Part shown: positions 1-9,019 of the stretch, in pieces
Numbering within the stretch: position 1 is the stretch's first letter
Layout of the letters: every line of letters starts with the position of its first letter
DNA from: Autumnicola musiva
Lineage (GTDB): Bacteria > Bacteroidota > Bacteroidia > Flavobacteriales > Flavobacteriaceae
DNA length: 64,000 bases
Direction of reading: 5' to 3'
Assembly (NCBI RefSeq): GCF_031846585.1
Contig: NZ_JAVRHK010000009.1
Coordinates: 62,001-126,000, forward strand
The notes under the pieces: model-generated
The model's database searches: none
Told to the model about the DNA's origin: nothing
The model's input: the letters and a program-made list of their open reading frames with translations, nothing else
Program-made: the position numbers and the translations under genes

Positions 1-121
1 TAAACTGTAGATTTCAATTTTTCTGAAGGTTTTATAATTTTTCCTAAAGTTCTGATATTGCATTTATGTTGTCAATCTTGAATTAAGCCTGTAGAATTCT
101 AAAAAATTTGATGAATTAACC

Positions 122-129
122 TAAATTTG
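122..129 (+). promoter_or_regulatory. possible -7 box of the LacI-type regulator gene
   Basis: TAAATTTG matches the Bacteroidota -7 consensus TAnnTTTG and lies 27 bases before the chosen ATG. No good TTTG sits 19-21 bases upstream, so only half of the promoter is convincing. Bases 1-121 show no gene that can be supported. Confidence 0.35.
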
Positions 130-156
130 TTGAATTATTCCTTTCATTCTACCACC

Positions 157-1164
157 ATGAAGAACAAAATAACCTTAAAGGAACTGGCGAAACTATTAAA
201 TGTTTCAGTTTCAACCGTTTCCAAAGCCTTAAATGACAGTTCGGAAATTAGTCCCAAAACTATCGAGAGAGTCAAGGAATTAGCAGCATTGCATAATTAC
301 AGGCCCAACCCGGTAGCGGTAAATCTAAAAAGCAGCAAGAGTGGCACTATTGGAGTTGTTATACCAAACATTTCAAATAATTTTTTTGCAAAGGTGCTTT
401 CCGGTATCGAGGCACAGGCACAGAAAGAAGGACTGCAGGTAATTACTTATATTTCTAATGAATCCCTGGAACGGGAAAAACAAATTGCCGACAGGCTGAC
501 CTCCGGATTTGTAGACGGGGTGTTAATAGCAATTTCCGAAGCTACTCATCGTGCAAGAAATTATGACCATATTTTTGGAATACTGGAGTATGAAATTCCG
601 GTGGTTCTTTATGATCGTATTAATATTGATGTGCCCGTGGATAAAGTTGGTATTGATGATGAAAAAAGTTTTGCTGAAGCCACCAAATTACTTATTTCTA
701 AGGGGGTTAAAAAAATTGGTCTTGCCTCGGGAATTCATCATCTTGGAGTAGGAAAGCTCAGGATTAAAGGGTACGAAGGTGCTCTTACGGAAGGGATGGA
801 AAGTATGATTGCTGCTTCCTCAAGAAAACAGGTACTTATTGACGGTATTTATGATATCCTGGTCAATAAAAAAGTAGAGGCGGTGCTGTGTACCGATTTT
901 GAAAGTGCTATGAGGGTTTACCGAATGGCTTACGAAAATGAAATCCGTATTCCAGAAGATCTTAAAATTATTGGTTTTCTGCCAGAAAATGTGGCACGTT
1001 TTCTAACTCCTTCTATAAGTTATATTGAACAATTTCCTGAAGAAGTAGGAAAAAATGCCATGCAAATGCTTATCAACAGGCTAAACAAAAAACTCCTTTC
1101 AGATAAGAATACAGAAAAAATTATCAACACTGAACTTGTGCACCTGGAATCAACAGTCTTTTAG
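157..1164 (+). CDS. LacI/GalR-family transcriptional regulator
   Basis: A DNA-binding regulator. The N-terminus (KITLKELAKLLNVSVSTVSKA) is the classic LacI helix-turn-helix and hinge helix, followed by a periplasmic-binding-protein-like effector domain beginning around TIGVVIPNISNNFFAKVLSG. At about 335 residues it has the normal family length. The frame is open from a TTG at 127, but the ATG at 157 gives the canonical LacI start (MKNKITLKEL), so I use that. Bacteroidota LacI proteins usually respond to sugars or sugar phosphates. Only 9 bases separate it from rmlB, so it may be co-transcribed with the first sugar-nucleotide genes, but its target cannot be read from the sequence. Confidence 0.9.
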   Translation: MKNKITLKELAKLLNVSVSTVSKALNDSSEISPKTIERVKELAALHNYRPNPVAVNLKSSKSGTIGVVIPNISNNFFAKVLSGIEAQAQKEGLQVITYISNESLEREKQIADRLTSGFVDGVLIAISEATHRARNYDHIFGILEYEIPVVLYDRINIDVPVDKVGIDDEKSFAEATKLLISKGVKKIGLASGIHHLGVGKLRIKGYEGALTEGMESMIAASSRKQVLIDGIYDILVNKKVEAVLCTDFESAMRVYRMAYENEIRIPEDLKIIGFLPENVARFLTPSISYIEQFPEEVGKNAMQMLINRLNKKLLSDKNTEKIINTELVHLESTVF

Positions 1165-1173
1165 AAATCGGCT

Positions 1174-2220
1174 ATGAAAAAAATACTTATTACAGGAGGA
1201 GCAGGTTTTATAGGTTCCCACGTGGTAAGGCTATTTGTGAAGAGCTATCCTGAATATGAAATTTACAATCTGGATGCCCTTACATATGCCGGTAATTTGG
1301 AGAATCTAAAAGATGTGGAAGAGTATCCAAATTATACATTTTTAAAAGAAGACATTACAAATGCTGAGGCAGTATTTCTCCTGTTTAGAAAATATAAATT
1401 TGAGAGTGTTATTCATCTGGCTGCGGAATCTCATGTAGATCGTTCCATAAATGACCCCGGTTCTTTTGTAAAAACCAATATTCTGGGAACAGTAAATCTT
1501 CTGAATGCTGCCCTCCAATCCTGGAATTCCAATCCTGATAATAAACTTTTTTATCATATTAGCACAGATGAAGTTTATGGTTCCTTAGGGGAAACTGGAT
1601 TTTTTACAGAAAAAACCAGGTATGACCCCAATTCTCCATACTCAGCTTCCAAAGCAGGGGCTGATCATTTTGTAAGAGCATATGGCGAGACCTATGGCTT
1701 GCCTTATGTAATTAGTAATTGCTCCAATAATTACGGCCCTAATCAGTTTCCCGAAAAATTAATTCCCCTCTTTATTAATAACATTATCAATAAAAAGGAT
1801 CTGCCCGTGTATGGTGATGGGAAATATATCCGGGACTGGTTATATGTTAAAGATCATGCCAGAGCAATAGACCTTGTTTTTCATAAAGGAAAGAAAAAGA
1901 ATACCTATAATATAGGTGGATTTAACGAATGGCAAAATATAGACCTGGTTAAACTCCTTTGCAGCCTGATGGATGATAAATTAGGGCGGGTAAAAGACAG
2001 TTCTGCCAAATTGATTTCCTATGTTAAAGACCGGCCGGGACATGACAAAAGGTATGCTATTGATGCCGGAAAAATAAATAAAGACCTGCATTGGGAGCCA
2101 TCCGTAACTTTTGAAGAAGGAATTGCATTAACTATCGACTGGTATCTGGAGAACAAACTTTGGTTAGAACATGTAACTTCCGGCGAATATTTAAATTATT
2201 ATAAGAAGCAGTATAAATAA
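1174..2220 (+). CDS. rfbB: dTDP-glucose 4,6-dehydratase (RmlB)
   Basis: An extended short-chain dehydrogenase that converts dTDP-glucose to dTDP-4-keto-6-deoxyglucose in the cytoplasm. The sequence shows the NAD-binding TGGAGFIGSH, AAESHVDRS, STDEVYG, the YSASKA catalytic Tyr/Lys pair, and NNYGPNQFPEKLIPL, which is diagnostic for RmlB. The length (348 aa) is normal. It lies just before RmlA, the usual partner. RmlC and RmlD are not in the window, so the product need not become dTDP-rhamnose and could feed another dTDP-deoxy or amino sugar. Confidence 0.95.
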   Translation: MKKILITGGAGFIGSHVVRLFVKSYPEYEIYNLDALTYAGNLENLKDVEEYPNYTFLKEDITNAEAVFLLFRKYKFESVIHLAAESHVDRSINDPGSFVKTNILGTVNLLNAALQSWNSNPDNKLFYHISTDEVYGSLGETGFFTEKTRYDPNSPYSASKAGADHFVRAYGETYGLPYVISNCSNNYGPNQFPEKLIPLFINNIINKKDLPVYGDGKYIRDWLYVKDHARAIDLVFHKGKKKNTYNIGGFNEWQNIDLVKLLCSLMDDKLGRVKDSSAKLISYVKDRPGHDKRYAIDAGKINKDLHWEPSVTFEEGIALTIDWYLENKLWLEHVTSGEYLNYYKKQYK

Positions 2221-2238
2221 TAAATCAACAGTGTTGAC

Positions 2239-3117
2239 ATGAAAGGAATTGTATTGGCAGGAGGGACAGGTTCAAGATTGTATCCAATAACTAAAGGGGT
2301 TTCCAAACAATTATTGGCGGTTTATGATAAGCCGATGATCTATTATCCAATATCGGTGCTTATGCTGGCTGGAATAAGAGAGATATTAATTATTTCGACC
2401 CCTGAAGATCTGCCTTTTTTCGAAAAGTTGTTAGGAAACGGAGAGCATCTTGGAGTGGAATTTAATTATAAGGAACAGGTGCAGCCGAATGGATTGGCAG
2501 AGGCTTTTATTATAGGCGAAGAATTTATTGGGCAGGATGATGTATGTCTTGTTTTAGGAGATAATATATTTTACGGTCAGGGATTTACCACCCTTCTTTC
2601 CAATGCTGAACAAAATTGCCGGGAAAACAGGTTAGCTACCGTTTTTGGATATTATGTAAATGATCCAGGGCGTTACGGGGTAGTGGAATTTGATGAAAAT
2701 GGAAAAGCTTTAAGTATTGAAGAAAAGCCCGTAAAGCCAAAAAGTAATTTTGCGGTTACAGGATTATATTTTTATCCTAATTCTGTTATTGAAGTTGCCA
2801 GGAAATGTAAGCCAAGTGCAAGAGGAGAACTTGAAATAACCTCTGTTAATCAATATTATCTTCATGAGAATAAATTAAAAGTAGAAATGATGGGTCGTGG
2901 TTTTGCATGGCTGGATACAGGTACCCATGATTCGCTGTTAGAAGCATCTAATTTTATACAAACAATAGAAAAAAGACAGGGACTTAAAATAGCCTGTCTG
3001 GAGGAAATAGCTTTCAGAAAAAGCTATATTGATAAAAGAAGATTATTACACCTGGCTAAAGAACTTGAGAAAAGTGATTACGGAAGTTATTTAAATGGCT
3101 TGATTTCAGGTATATAA
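2239..3117 (+). CDS. rfbA: glucose-1-phosphate thymidylyltransferase (RmlA)
   Basis: Makes dTDP-glucose from glucose-1-phosphate and dTTP, the step before RmlB. The N-terminus carries the nucleotidyltransferase signature (LAGGTGSRLYP, then SKQLLAVYDKPMIYYPIS). LGDNIFYG and FAWLDTGTHDSL are also typical of short-form RmlA. Its 292 residues match the family. It is 18 bases downstream of rfbB and probably in the same transcript. A gap of 116 bases with a separate promoter follows, so this gene may end the first small operon. Confidence 0.95.
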   Translation: MKGIVLAGGTGSRLYPITKGVSKQLLAVYDKPMIYYPISVLMLAGIREILIISTPEDLPFFEKLLGNGEHLGVEFNYKEQVQPNGLAEAFIIGEEFIGQDDVCLVLGDNIFYGQGFTTLLSNAEQNCRENRLATVFGYYVNDPGRYGVVEFDENGKALSIEEKPVKPKSNFAVTGLYFYPNSVIEVARKCKPSARGELEITSVNQYYLHENKLKVEMMGRGFAWLDTGTHDSLLEASNFIQTIEKRQGLKIACLEEIAFRKSYIDKRRLLHLAKELEKSDYGSYLNGLISGI

Positions 3118-3194
3118 ATAAGTGAAAAAATAAACATAGTCACCATTTTACATTACTTTAAGATTTTAAGAACTTAGCTTCTTATAAGAATTCC

Positions 3195-3202
3195 TATATT
3201 TG
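3195..3202 (+). promoter_or_regulatory. Bacteroidota-type -7 promoter box (TATATTTG)
   Basis: TATATTTG is an exact TAnnTTTG match 31 bases before the ATG of the epimerase gene, giving a start of transcription near 3209. The -33 region is weak, with no TTTG at the ideal spacing. It would give the 3234-7740 group its own promoter. Confidence 0.5.
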
Positions 3203-3233
3203 AGCCTTCAAAAATAAATAACCTACATTATTC

Positions 3234-4232
3234 ATGGATAAAAGCCAATTCTTAGTATTAGATTCTGCAGAAATATTAGTAACTGGTGGAGCCGGTTTTA
3301 TTGGCTCAAATTTATGTGAGCAATTACTTGAATTGAAAGCAAAAGTAACCTGTCTTGATAATTTTTCGACTGGCCACAGGCATAATCTGGAAAATTTCAA
3401 AGATAATCCTGATTTCACCCTTATAGAAGGGGATATTCGTGATGCTGAAACCTGTAAGAAGGCGTGTGAAGGGAAGGATTATATATTGCATGAAGCAGCT
3501 TTGGGTTCCGTTCCCCGTTCTTTAAAAGACCCGATTACCAGTAACGAAGTTAATGTGTCGGGATTTTTAAATATGCTTGTGGCAGCAAAGGATGCCGGGG
3601 TGAAAAGGTTTATATATGCAGCGAGTTCTTCTACTTACGGGGATTCAGAAAGTCTTCCTAAGGTGGAAGATAAAATCGGTAAGCCATTATCACCTTATGC
3701 AATAACTAAATACGTGAATGAATTATACGCAGATATTTTTCATGATGCTTATAATCTTGATACTATAGGTTTAAGGTATTTTAATGTTTTTGGGAGAAAA
3801 CAGGATCCTAACGGAGCTTATGCTGCCGTTATTCCGAAATTTGTAATACAGTTTATGAATCACGAAAATCCGGTGATAAACGGAGACGGAACATACTCCA
3901 GGGATTTTACCTATATTGATAATGTTGTTCAGATGAATTTACGTGCTTTAACAGTGGAAAAACCTGAAGCAGTGAATCAAATTTACAATACGGCTGTAGG
4001 GGATAGGACAAATTTGGTGGAGCTTACCCAGTATTTGAAGAAATTTCTTTCTGAATACGACCCTAAAATCAGTAATATTGAAGTTAAGCATGGACCTAAT
4101 CGCCCTGGTGATATCCCTCATTCGCTGGCTTCTGTAGATAAAGCTAAAAAACTTCTTGGTTATGATCCGGAATATCCTATTGAGGCTGGTCTCAAAGAAG
4201 CTGTAGATTGGTATTGGAAGAATTTATCCTGA
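3234..4232 (+). CDS. UDP-N-acetylhexosamine 4-epimerase, WbpP/TviC-like
   Basis: An extended SDR epimerase. The Rossmann motif is LVTGGAGFIGSNLCEQ near residue 16. The stretch YAASSSTYGDSESLPKVE followed by SPYAITKYVNE (catalytic Ser and YxxxK) is typical of UDP-GlcNAc/GalNAc C4-epimerases of the WbpP/TviC group rather than GalE. It has 332 residues. With the dehydrogenase at 5034 it makes a TviB/TviC-type pair able to supply UDP-GalNAc-uronic acid. The exact substrate (acid or non-oxidised UDP-HexNAc) is inferred. A strong -7 box precedes it. Confidence 0.85.
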   Translation: MDKSQFLVLDSAEILVTGGAGFIGSNLCEQLLELKAKVTCLDNFSTGHRHNLENFKDNPDFTLIEGDIRDAETCKKACEGKDYILHEAALGSVPRSLKDPITSNEVNVSGFLNMLVAAKDAGVKRFIYAASSSTYGDSESLPKVEDKIGKPLSPYAITKYVNELYADIFHDAYNLDTIGLRYFNVFGRKQDPNGAYAAVIPKFVIQFMNHENPVINGDGTYSRDFTYIDNVVQMNLRALTVEKPEAVNQIYNTAVGDRTNLVELTQYLKKFLSEYDPKISNIEVKHGPNRPGDIPHSLASVDKAKKLLGYDPEYPIEAGLKEAVDWYWKNLS

Positions 4233-4288
4233 TCTTATTGTAAAAAAATACTTTGAAAACCAGTAGATAATAATGGTGCATAAAATTA

Positions 4289-5008
4289 ATGAAAGAATAT
4301 TTTGAGATATTAGACTGGGATTCAGATTTCTTTGGTTTTAAAGTAGCTAAAATAAATAAGGGCTTACTTTTGGAAGAAGCGTCCGAAAACTGCTTTAAAA
4401 GCCTTTATAAAAATGAAATTAACTTAGGTTATTTTTTTTCGAATTCTCCTATAGATCAGTCCATTCTAAATAATGATTTTTACAACATCATTCTTGTTCA
4501 TAAAAGAATTCCTCTGGTAAAGACAATAATCAAAGACTGTGGTTTTGATCCTAATATAAGTATTTATAAAGATAAATACCCTAGTGAAGATATGATACAC
4601 CTGGCTCAGTTAGCAGGTTCATATAGCAGGTTTGGTGTAGATCCCAACATTTCTCATGATAAATTTAATGATCTTTTTAAAACCTGGATTATAAATTCAG
4701 TGAATAAAAAAATAGCCTCAGATGTCCTGGTTTTCAAAAAGGACGATAAGATAATAGGTTTGGCTACTATAAAGATTGAAAAAGGTGTGATGTATACTCC
4801 ACTATTTGCGGTAAAACGGAAATATGAAGGAATAGGGGTTTCTTTTAGTTTAATGAGGGCAATAGAGACTATAGCCTTTCGTAACGATTGCTCAACAATA
4901 ATCGGCGGAACACAGGAAGTAAACATTAAAGCTCTTAAGGTATATGAACGTTTTGGCTTAGTGCCTCAGGAGCCGGAATATATTTATCATCTTTGGAAAA
5001 ACAAATAA
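4289..5008 (+). CDS. GNAT acetyltransferase, WecD-like
   Basis: Probably an acetyl-CoA dependent N-acetyltransferase acting on a nucleotide-linked amino sugar. The start (EILDWDSDFFGFKVAKI) resembles the W-D-x-x-FFG start of WecD/RffC (dTDP-fucosamine acetyltransferase). The C-terminal half has the GNAT fold with RKYEGIGVSFSLMRAIE as the acetyl-CoA loop and a terminal ALKVYERFGLVP helix-strand. It sits between the epimerase and the UDP-sugar dehydrogenase. No dTDP-sugar aminotransferase is adjacent, so the acceptor is not certain. Confidence 0.65.
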   Translation: MKEYFEILDWDSDFFGFKVAKINKGLLLEEASENCFKSLYKNEINLGYFFSNSPIDQSILNNDFYNIILVHKRIPLVKTIIKDCGFDPNISIYKDKYPSEDMIHLAQLAGSYSRFGVDPNISHDKFNDLFKTWIINSVNKKIASDVLVFKKDDKIIGLATIKIEKGVMYTPLFAVKRKYEGIGVSFSLMRAIETIAFRNDCSTIIGGTQEVNIKALKVYERFGLVPQEPEYIYHLWKNK

Positions 5009-5033
5009 GAAACAATTATACTCTTTTTTAATA

Positions 5034-6317
5034 ATGAATAATAATACTCAAATTGCTGTAATAGGTCTTGGATATGTAGGCCTTCCATTGGCCCGACTTT
5101 TTGCTGAAAAATATCCCGTAGTTGGCTTTGATATTAATCAAAAAAGGGTAAAAGAATTAATGGCAGGAGTAGATGCTACCCTCGAAGTGGAAAATCACGT
5201 GCTTCAGTCGGTTCTGAAGCAGGAATCATCTGCAAAAAATGGCCTGTATTGTTCGCCAGATCTCGATCAAATTAAAGATTGCAACTACTATATCATTACT
5301 GTTCCTACTCCTGTAGACAAAAATAATCGGCCGGATTTAACCCCGCTTTATAAAAGTAGTGAAACTGTAGGAAAAGTCCTTAAAAAAGGTGATGTGGTGG
5401 TTTACGAATCTACCGTTTATCCGGGGGTGACAGAGGAAGAGTGTGTTCCTGTTCTTGAGAAGCACAGTGGATTAAAATTTAATGAAGATTTCTTTGTTGG
5501 TTATTCTCCGGAAAGGATTAATCCGGGTGATAAAGAGCATACGGTAGATAAAATACTTAAAGTAACAGCCGGCTCTACGCCGGAAATTGGGAAAAAGATC
5601 AATGAGTTGTATGCTTCTGTCATTACGGCCGGAACTCATCTGGCACCAACTATTAAGGTTGCTGAAGCTGCTAAAGTTATAGAAAACTCTCAAAGGGATA
5701 TTAATATTGCTTTTGTGAATGAACTTGCCAAGATCTTTAATATGATGGGTATTAATACTCAGGACGTATTGGAGGCAGCAGGTACCAAATGGAACTTTTT
5801 GCCTTTTAAACCTGGCTTGGTTGGGGGACATTGTATAGGAGTAGATCCATATTATTTGGCGCAAAAGGCACAGGAAATTGGATATCATCCTGAAATAATT
5901 CTTGCCGGAAGAAGAATGAATGACTCCATGGGACAGTATGTTGCAGGGGAAGTTGTAAAGCTGATGCTGCAAAATGATCAGAAAGTAAAAGCTTCCAATG
6001 TTTTGGTTTTAGGAGTAACTTTTAAAGAAAATTGCCCTGATGTCAGAAATACAAAAGTGGTGGATGTAATAAAGAATCTGAAGGAATACGGAATTAATAT
6101 CACGGTGTTTGATCCGTTGGCTGATCCTGAAGAAGTAATGCATGAGTATGGGCTGCAAACAGTTAAAACATTACCTAAAGAAAAATTTGGTGCCATTGTT
6201 CTTACTGTGGCTCATAAAGAATTCCTATCCTTAGATTTAGATTCTCTTAAAGAGAAAAATGCTGTTGTTTATGACGTAAAAGGGGTATTGGGTGATAAAT
6301 GCGACAAGAAGCTATAA
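5034..6317 (+). CDS. UDP-N-acetyl-hexosamine 6-dehydrogenase (WbpO/TviB-type)
   Basis: NAD-dependent four-electron oxidation of a UDP-N-acetylhexosamine to its uronic acid. The N-terminus has the Rossmann motif (IAVIGLGYVGLPLA) and VVGFDINQKRV. YSPERINPGDKEHTV, KVIENSQRDINIAFVNELA and the catalytic Cys region GLVGGHCIGVDPYYLA are characteristic of the WbpO/TviB/WecC subfamily and differ from UDP-glucose dehydrogenase. At 427 residues the length is normal. With the epimerase at 3234 it can provide UDP-GalNAcA, a common acidic residue and a plausible amidation substrate for the AsnB-type enzyme at 39385. Confidence 0.9.
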   Translation: MNNNTQIAVIGLGYVGLPLARLFAEKYPVVGFDINQKRVKELMAGVDATLEVENHVLQSVLKQESSAKNGLYCSPDLDQIKDCNYYIITVPTPVDKNNRPDLTPLYKSSETVGKVLKKGDVVVYESTVYPGVTEEECVPVLEKHSGLKFNEDFFVGYSPERINPGDKEHTVDKILKVTAGSTPEIGKKINELYASVITAGTHLAPTIKVAEAAKVIENSQRDINIAFVNELAKIFNMMGINTQDVLEAAGTKWNFLPFKPGLVGGHCIGVDPYYLAQKAQEIGYHPEIILAGRRMNDSMGQYVAGEVVKLMLQNDQKVKASNVLVLGVTFKENCPDVRNTKVVDVIKNLKEYGINITVFDPLADPEEVMHEYGLQTVKTLPKEKFGAIVLTVAHKEFLSLDLDSLKEKNAVVYDVKGVLGDKCDKKL

Positions 6318-6345
6318 TATCTTAAAATTCATAATAAGTTAATAA

Positions 6346-7740
6346 ATGAAGATCAAAAATATTTGTTGTATAGGAGCAGGGTACGTAGGCGGTCCTACTA
6401 TGGCGGTGATTGCTCAGAAATGTCCGGAAATAAATGTTACTGTTGTTGACATAAATGAGAAAAGAATAGCTGCATGGAACGATGAAGATGTTGAAAATAT
6501 TCCGGTATATGAGCCAGGTTTGTCCGCAATAGTTAAAGAAGCGCGAAGTAGGAACTTGTTCTTTTCTACAGATGTAGATGCTGCGATAGATAAAGCAGAT
6601 ATGATTTTTATCTCTGTAAATACTCCTACAAAAACCTATGGTATTGGAAAGGGAATGGCTGCAGATCTTAAATGGATTGAAATATGTGCCAGGCAAATAG
6701 CAAGAGTTGCCAAAAATGATAAAATAGTTGTGGAAAAGTCTACTCTCCCAGTACGAACAGCCGCTGCACTTAGGGATATTTTAGACAATACAGGAAACGG
6801 AGTAAAATATCAAATTCTTTCTAATCCTGAATTTCTTGCAGAAGGGACTGCAATACAGGATTTGCAGAATCCGGATAGGGTATTAATTGGAGGGGATGTG
6901 GAAACACCTGAAGGTAAGGAGGCTATGGAAGCGTTGGTGGATATTTATGCCTCATGGGTTTCTAAAACAAATATTCTTACTACAAATGTCTGGTCTTCAG
7001 AACTTTCAAAGTTGACTGCGAATGCCTTCCTGGCACAGCGTGTTTCCAGCATAAATGCTATGTCTGAATTGTGTGAGAAAACCGGTGCAGATGTAAATGA
7101 AGTAGCGAAAGCAGTGGGTATGGATTCCAGGGTAGGTCCTAAATTTTTACAATCATCAGTAGGCTTTGGAGGCTCTTGTTTTCAAAAGGATATCCTGAAT
7201 CTGGTTTATATTGCCAAATCTTTTGGACTTAATGAGGTAGCCGATTATTGGGAGCAGGTGATTAAAATGAACGACCATCAAAAGCGACGATTTGCAGCTA
7301 ATATTGTAAAGACATTATTTAATACGGTTTCAGGTAAGAAAATAGCTGTTTTAGGTTGGGCTTTTAAGAAAGATACTAATGATACGAGAGAATCTGCCGC
7401 AATTTACATAACCGATTATCTTTTAAACGAACAGGCCGAAATAGTAGTTTATGACCCTAAGGTAAAAGAAGAGCAGGTTTACGCTGATCTTGATTATCTT
7501 AACACCAGGTCATCTAAAGAAAATCGTTCCAGAGTAACGGTTGTTAATGATGCATATAAATCTTGTGAAGATTCTCATGCTATCGCTGTTTTAACTGAAT
7601 GGGATGAATTTAAACAATTAGATTGGAGGAAAATCTATAATAATATGCTTAAGCCGGCATTTCTTTTTGACGGAAGAAGATTGTTGGAAAGAAAAACTAA
7701 AGAAGAAATTGGCTTTGAATTTTATGCTATAGGCAATTAG
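6346..7740 (+). CDS. ugd: UDP-glucose 6-dehydrogenase
   Basis: Oxidises UDP-glucose to UDP-glucuronic acid. It is the longer (464 aa) type related to eukaryotic UGDH: ICCIGAGYVGGPTMAVIA at the N-terminus, NTPTKTYGIGKGMAADLKW, NPEFLAEGTAIQDL, and catalytic Cys in SSVGFGGSCFQKDILNLVY. It is the second nucleotide-sugar dehydrogenase in a row, so this locus probably supplies both a hexuronic and an N-acetylhexosaminuronic acid. It is followed by a hairpin with a T-run and is likely the last gene of the operon starting at 3234. Confidence 0.93.
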   Translation: MKIKNICCIGAGYVGGPTMAVIAQKCPEINVTVVDINEKRIAAWNDEDVENIPVYEPGLSAIVKEARSRNLFFSTDVDAAIDKADMIFISVNTPTKTYGIGKGMAADLKWIEICARQIARVAKNDKIVVEKSTLPVRTAAALRDILDNTGNGVKYQILSNPEFLAEGTAIQDLQNPDRVLIGGDVETPEGKEAMEALVDIYASWVSKTNILTTNVWSSELSKLTANAFLAQRVSSINAMSELCEKTGADVNEVAKAVGMDSRVGPKFLQSSVGFGGSCFQKDILNLVYIAKSFGLNEVADYWEQVIKMNDHQKRRFAANIVKTLFNTVSGKKIAVLGWAFKKDTNDTRESAAIYITDYLLNEQAEIVVYDPKVKEEQVYADLDYLNTRSSKENRSRVTVVNDAYKSCEDSHAIAVLTEWDEFKQLDWRKIYNNMLKPAFLFDGRRLLERKTKEEIGFEFYAIGN

Positions 7741-7789
7741 AAAATTAAGTGCATTTCTAAATAGAATTTGGCGTATTAGAAGGGGTTTT

Positions 7790-7822
7790 AATATTCTGTT
7801 CATTTTTATAGAATATTTTTTT
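7790..7822 (+). terminator. probable intrinsic terminator after ugd
   Basis: AATATTCT (7790-7797) pairs perfectly with AGAATATT (7810-7817) across a 12-base loop, and the 3' arm runs into seven T residues. The stem is AT-rich and therefore weak. Its position, after the nucleotide-sugar genes and before the glycosyltransferase group, supports it. Confidence 0.45.
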
Positions 7823-7856
7823 GATAGAGATGTACCGGATTAAAGCATAATGTGAA

Positions 7857-8705
7857 ATGGAGCAACAACGAGTAGGTGTCGTTATTCTTACCTGTAATAG
7901 ATTAAATCTTTTAAAAATCAGCTTATGTAAAGTTCTTGCACAATCGCATAAACCTTATGAAATTTTGATTGTAGATAATTTTTCTACAGATGGTACTAAA
8001 GAGTATTTAGATTCTTTAGAGGATCAAAATATTTCAAAGATGTATTTGGATGAGAATACGGGTCCTGCGGGTGGTTTCTATGAAGGGGTTAAGTATTTTG
8101 CTGAAAAGACTTCCGTAGACTACCTTTGGCTGATGGATGATGATTTCTTTCCTTTTGATTCCTGTCTTGAAATTCTTGTAAGTGCTGTTGACCAGGAGAC
8201 TATGGTTTTTCCATTTATACGTGAAAAAGATTTTGCTTCCAGAAGAGAACCTGGATGGTGGGGTGTTCTTATTCCAATGAATATAGTAAATAAAGTAGGA
8301 TATCCGAGAAAGGAGCTTTTTTTCTGGTCTGAAGATACAGAATATCTTTTATTTAGAATCCGGAGGAAATATAAGTATAAGGCTAAATGGATTTCATCGG
8401 CCAAGGGTGTTCATTTTACTAAAAGAGAGACAAATTATCGAAAGCCCTGGCGATATTATTATGAAGTACGGAATATGTTATACATGCGCTTATATGTGAG
8501 AGAAAGATCAATTAGGCGTTACTTTAAGATGGTTAAAAGTTGGGTTAAATTATTTGGCGCTATTGTAATTAAAGAAAATGACAAAGGAAAAAAGATAAGA
8601 TTTTTTCTACGTGGGACTATTGATGGTATTTCAAAAAAGCTGGGTAAAACAGTAGATCCTTATCAGGATTTTTCCTCTTCTGTCAATTCTAAATTGCAGA
8701 GATAA
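7857..8705 (+). CDS. glycosyltransferase family 2
   Basis: A cytoplasmic or membrane-associated inverting sugar transferase. It opens with the GT-A fold start VGVVILTCNRLNLL and ILIVDNFSTDGT. The metal-binding DxD is in LWLMDDDFFP, and FFWSEDTEYLLFRIRR carries the acidic catalytic region typical of rhamnosyl/galactofuranosyl-type GT2 enzymes. It is 282 residues long. The C-terminal part (RYYYEVRNMLYMRLY) matches that subgroup. Donor and acceptor cannot be assigned. Confidence 0.85.
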   Translation: MEQQRVGVVILTCNRLNLLKISLCKVLAQSHKPYEILIVDNFSTDGTKEYLDSLEDQNISKMYLDENTGPAGGFYEGVKYFAEKTSVDYLWLMDDDFFPFDSCLEILVSAVDQETMVFPFIREKDFASRREPGWWGVLIPMNIVNKVGYPRKELFFWSEDTEYLLFRIRRKYKYKAKWISSAKGVHFTKRETNYRKPWRYYYEVRNMLYMRLYVRERSIRRYFKMVKSWVKLFGAIVIKENDKGKKIRFFLRGTIDGISKKLGKTVDPYQDFSSSVNSKLQR

Positions 8706-9019
8706 AAAAATTAAAGCAAATCTTCAAATAGATTTTGTTGTGGAGTAAGTTTAGGTCATGTTAAACATGTTTTTAATATCACACTATCAACTAAAATCTG
8801 GATCTAATGTATCAGATAGTTTTAATTTGCTCTTTAGCTATAGCATATTTCCTTTTTGGCGAATATAATTAGGGCAGGTTCAGTAGTATGTTAATTATTA
8901 ATTATCAGGTGTAGGCCCATGCGGGAGTAGGTGGTTCTTTCTTTTCTTCAATTATTAAGTCCTGGATATTCCAATAAAATCATTTAATAATAAATAATAT
9001 GAAGGTGATATATTAGATT
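8706..9019. other. intergenic region between convergent glycosyltransferase genes
   Basis: About 310 AT-rich bases between a + strand and a - strand gene. I see no open frame that looks coding. A short palindrome CATGTTAAACATG followed by T residues (near 8758-8775) is the only terminator-like element and its stem is too tight to be convincing. It could be the remains of a replaced gene, but nothing recognisable is left. Confidence 0.4.

Noticed and set aside
5472..5972. Open frame of about 166 codons on the - strand inside the UDP-HexNAc dehydrogenase gene
   Set aside because: It overlaps a clearly conserved gene in the opposite direction and its translation resembles no protein family.
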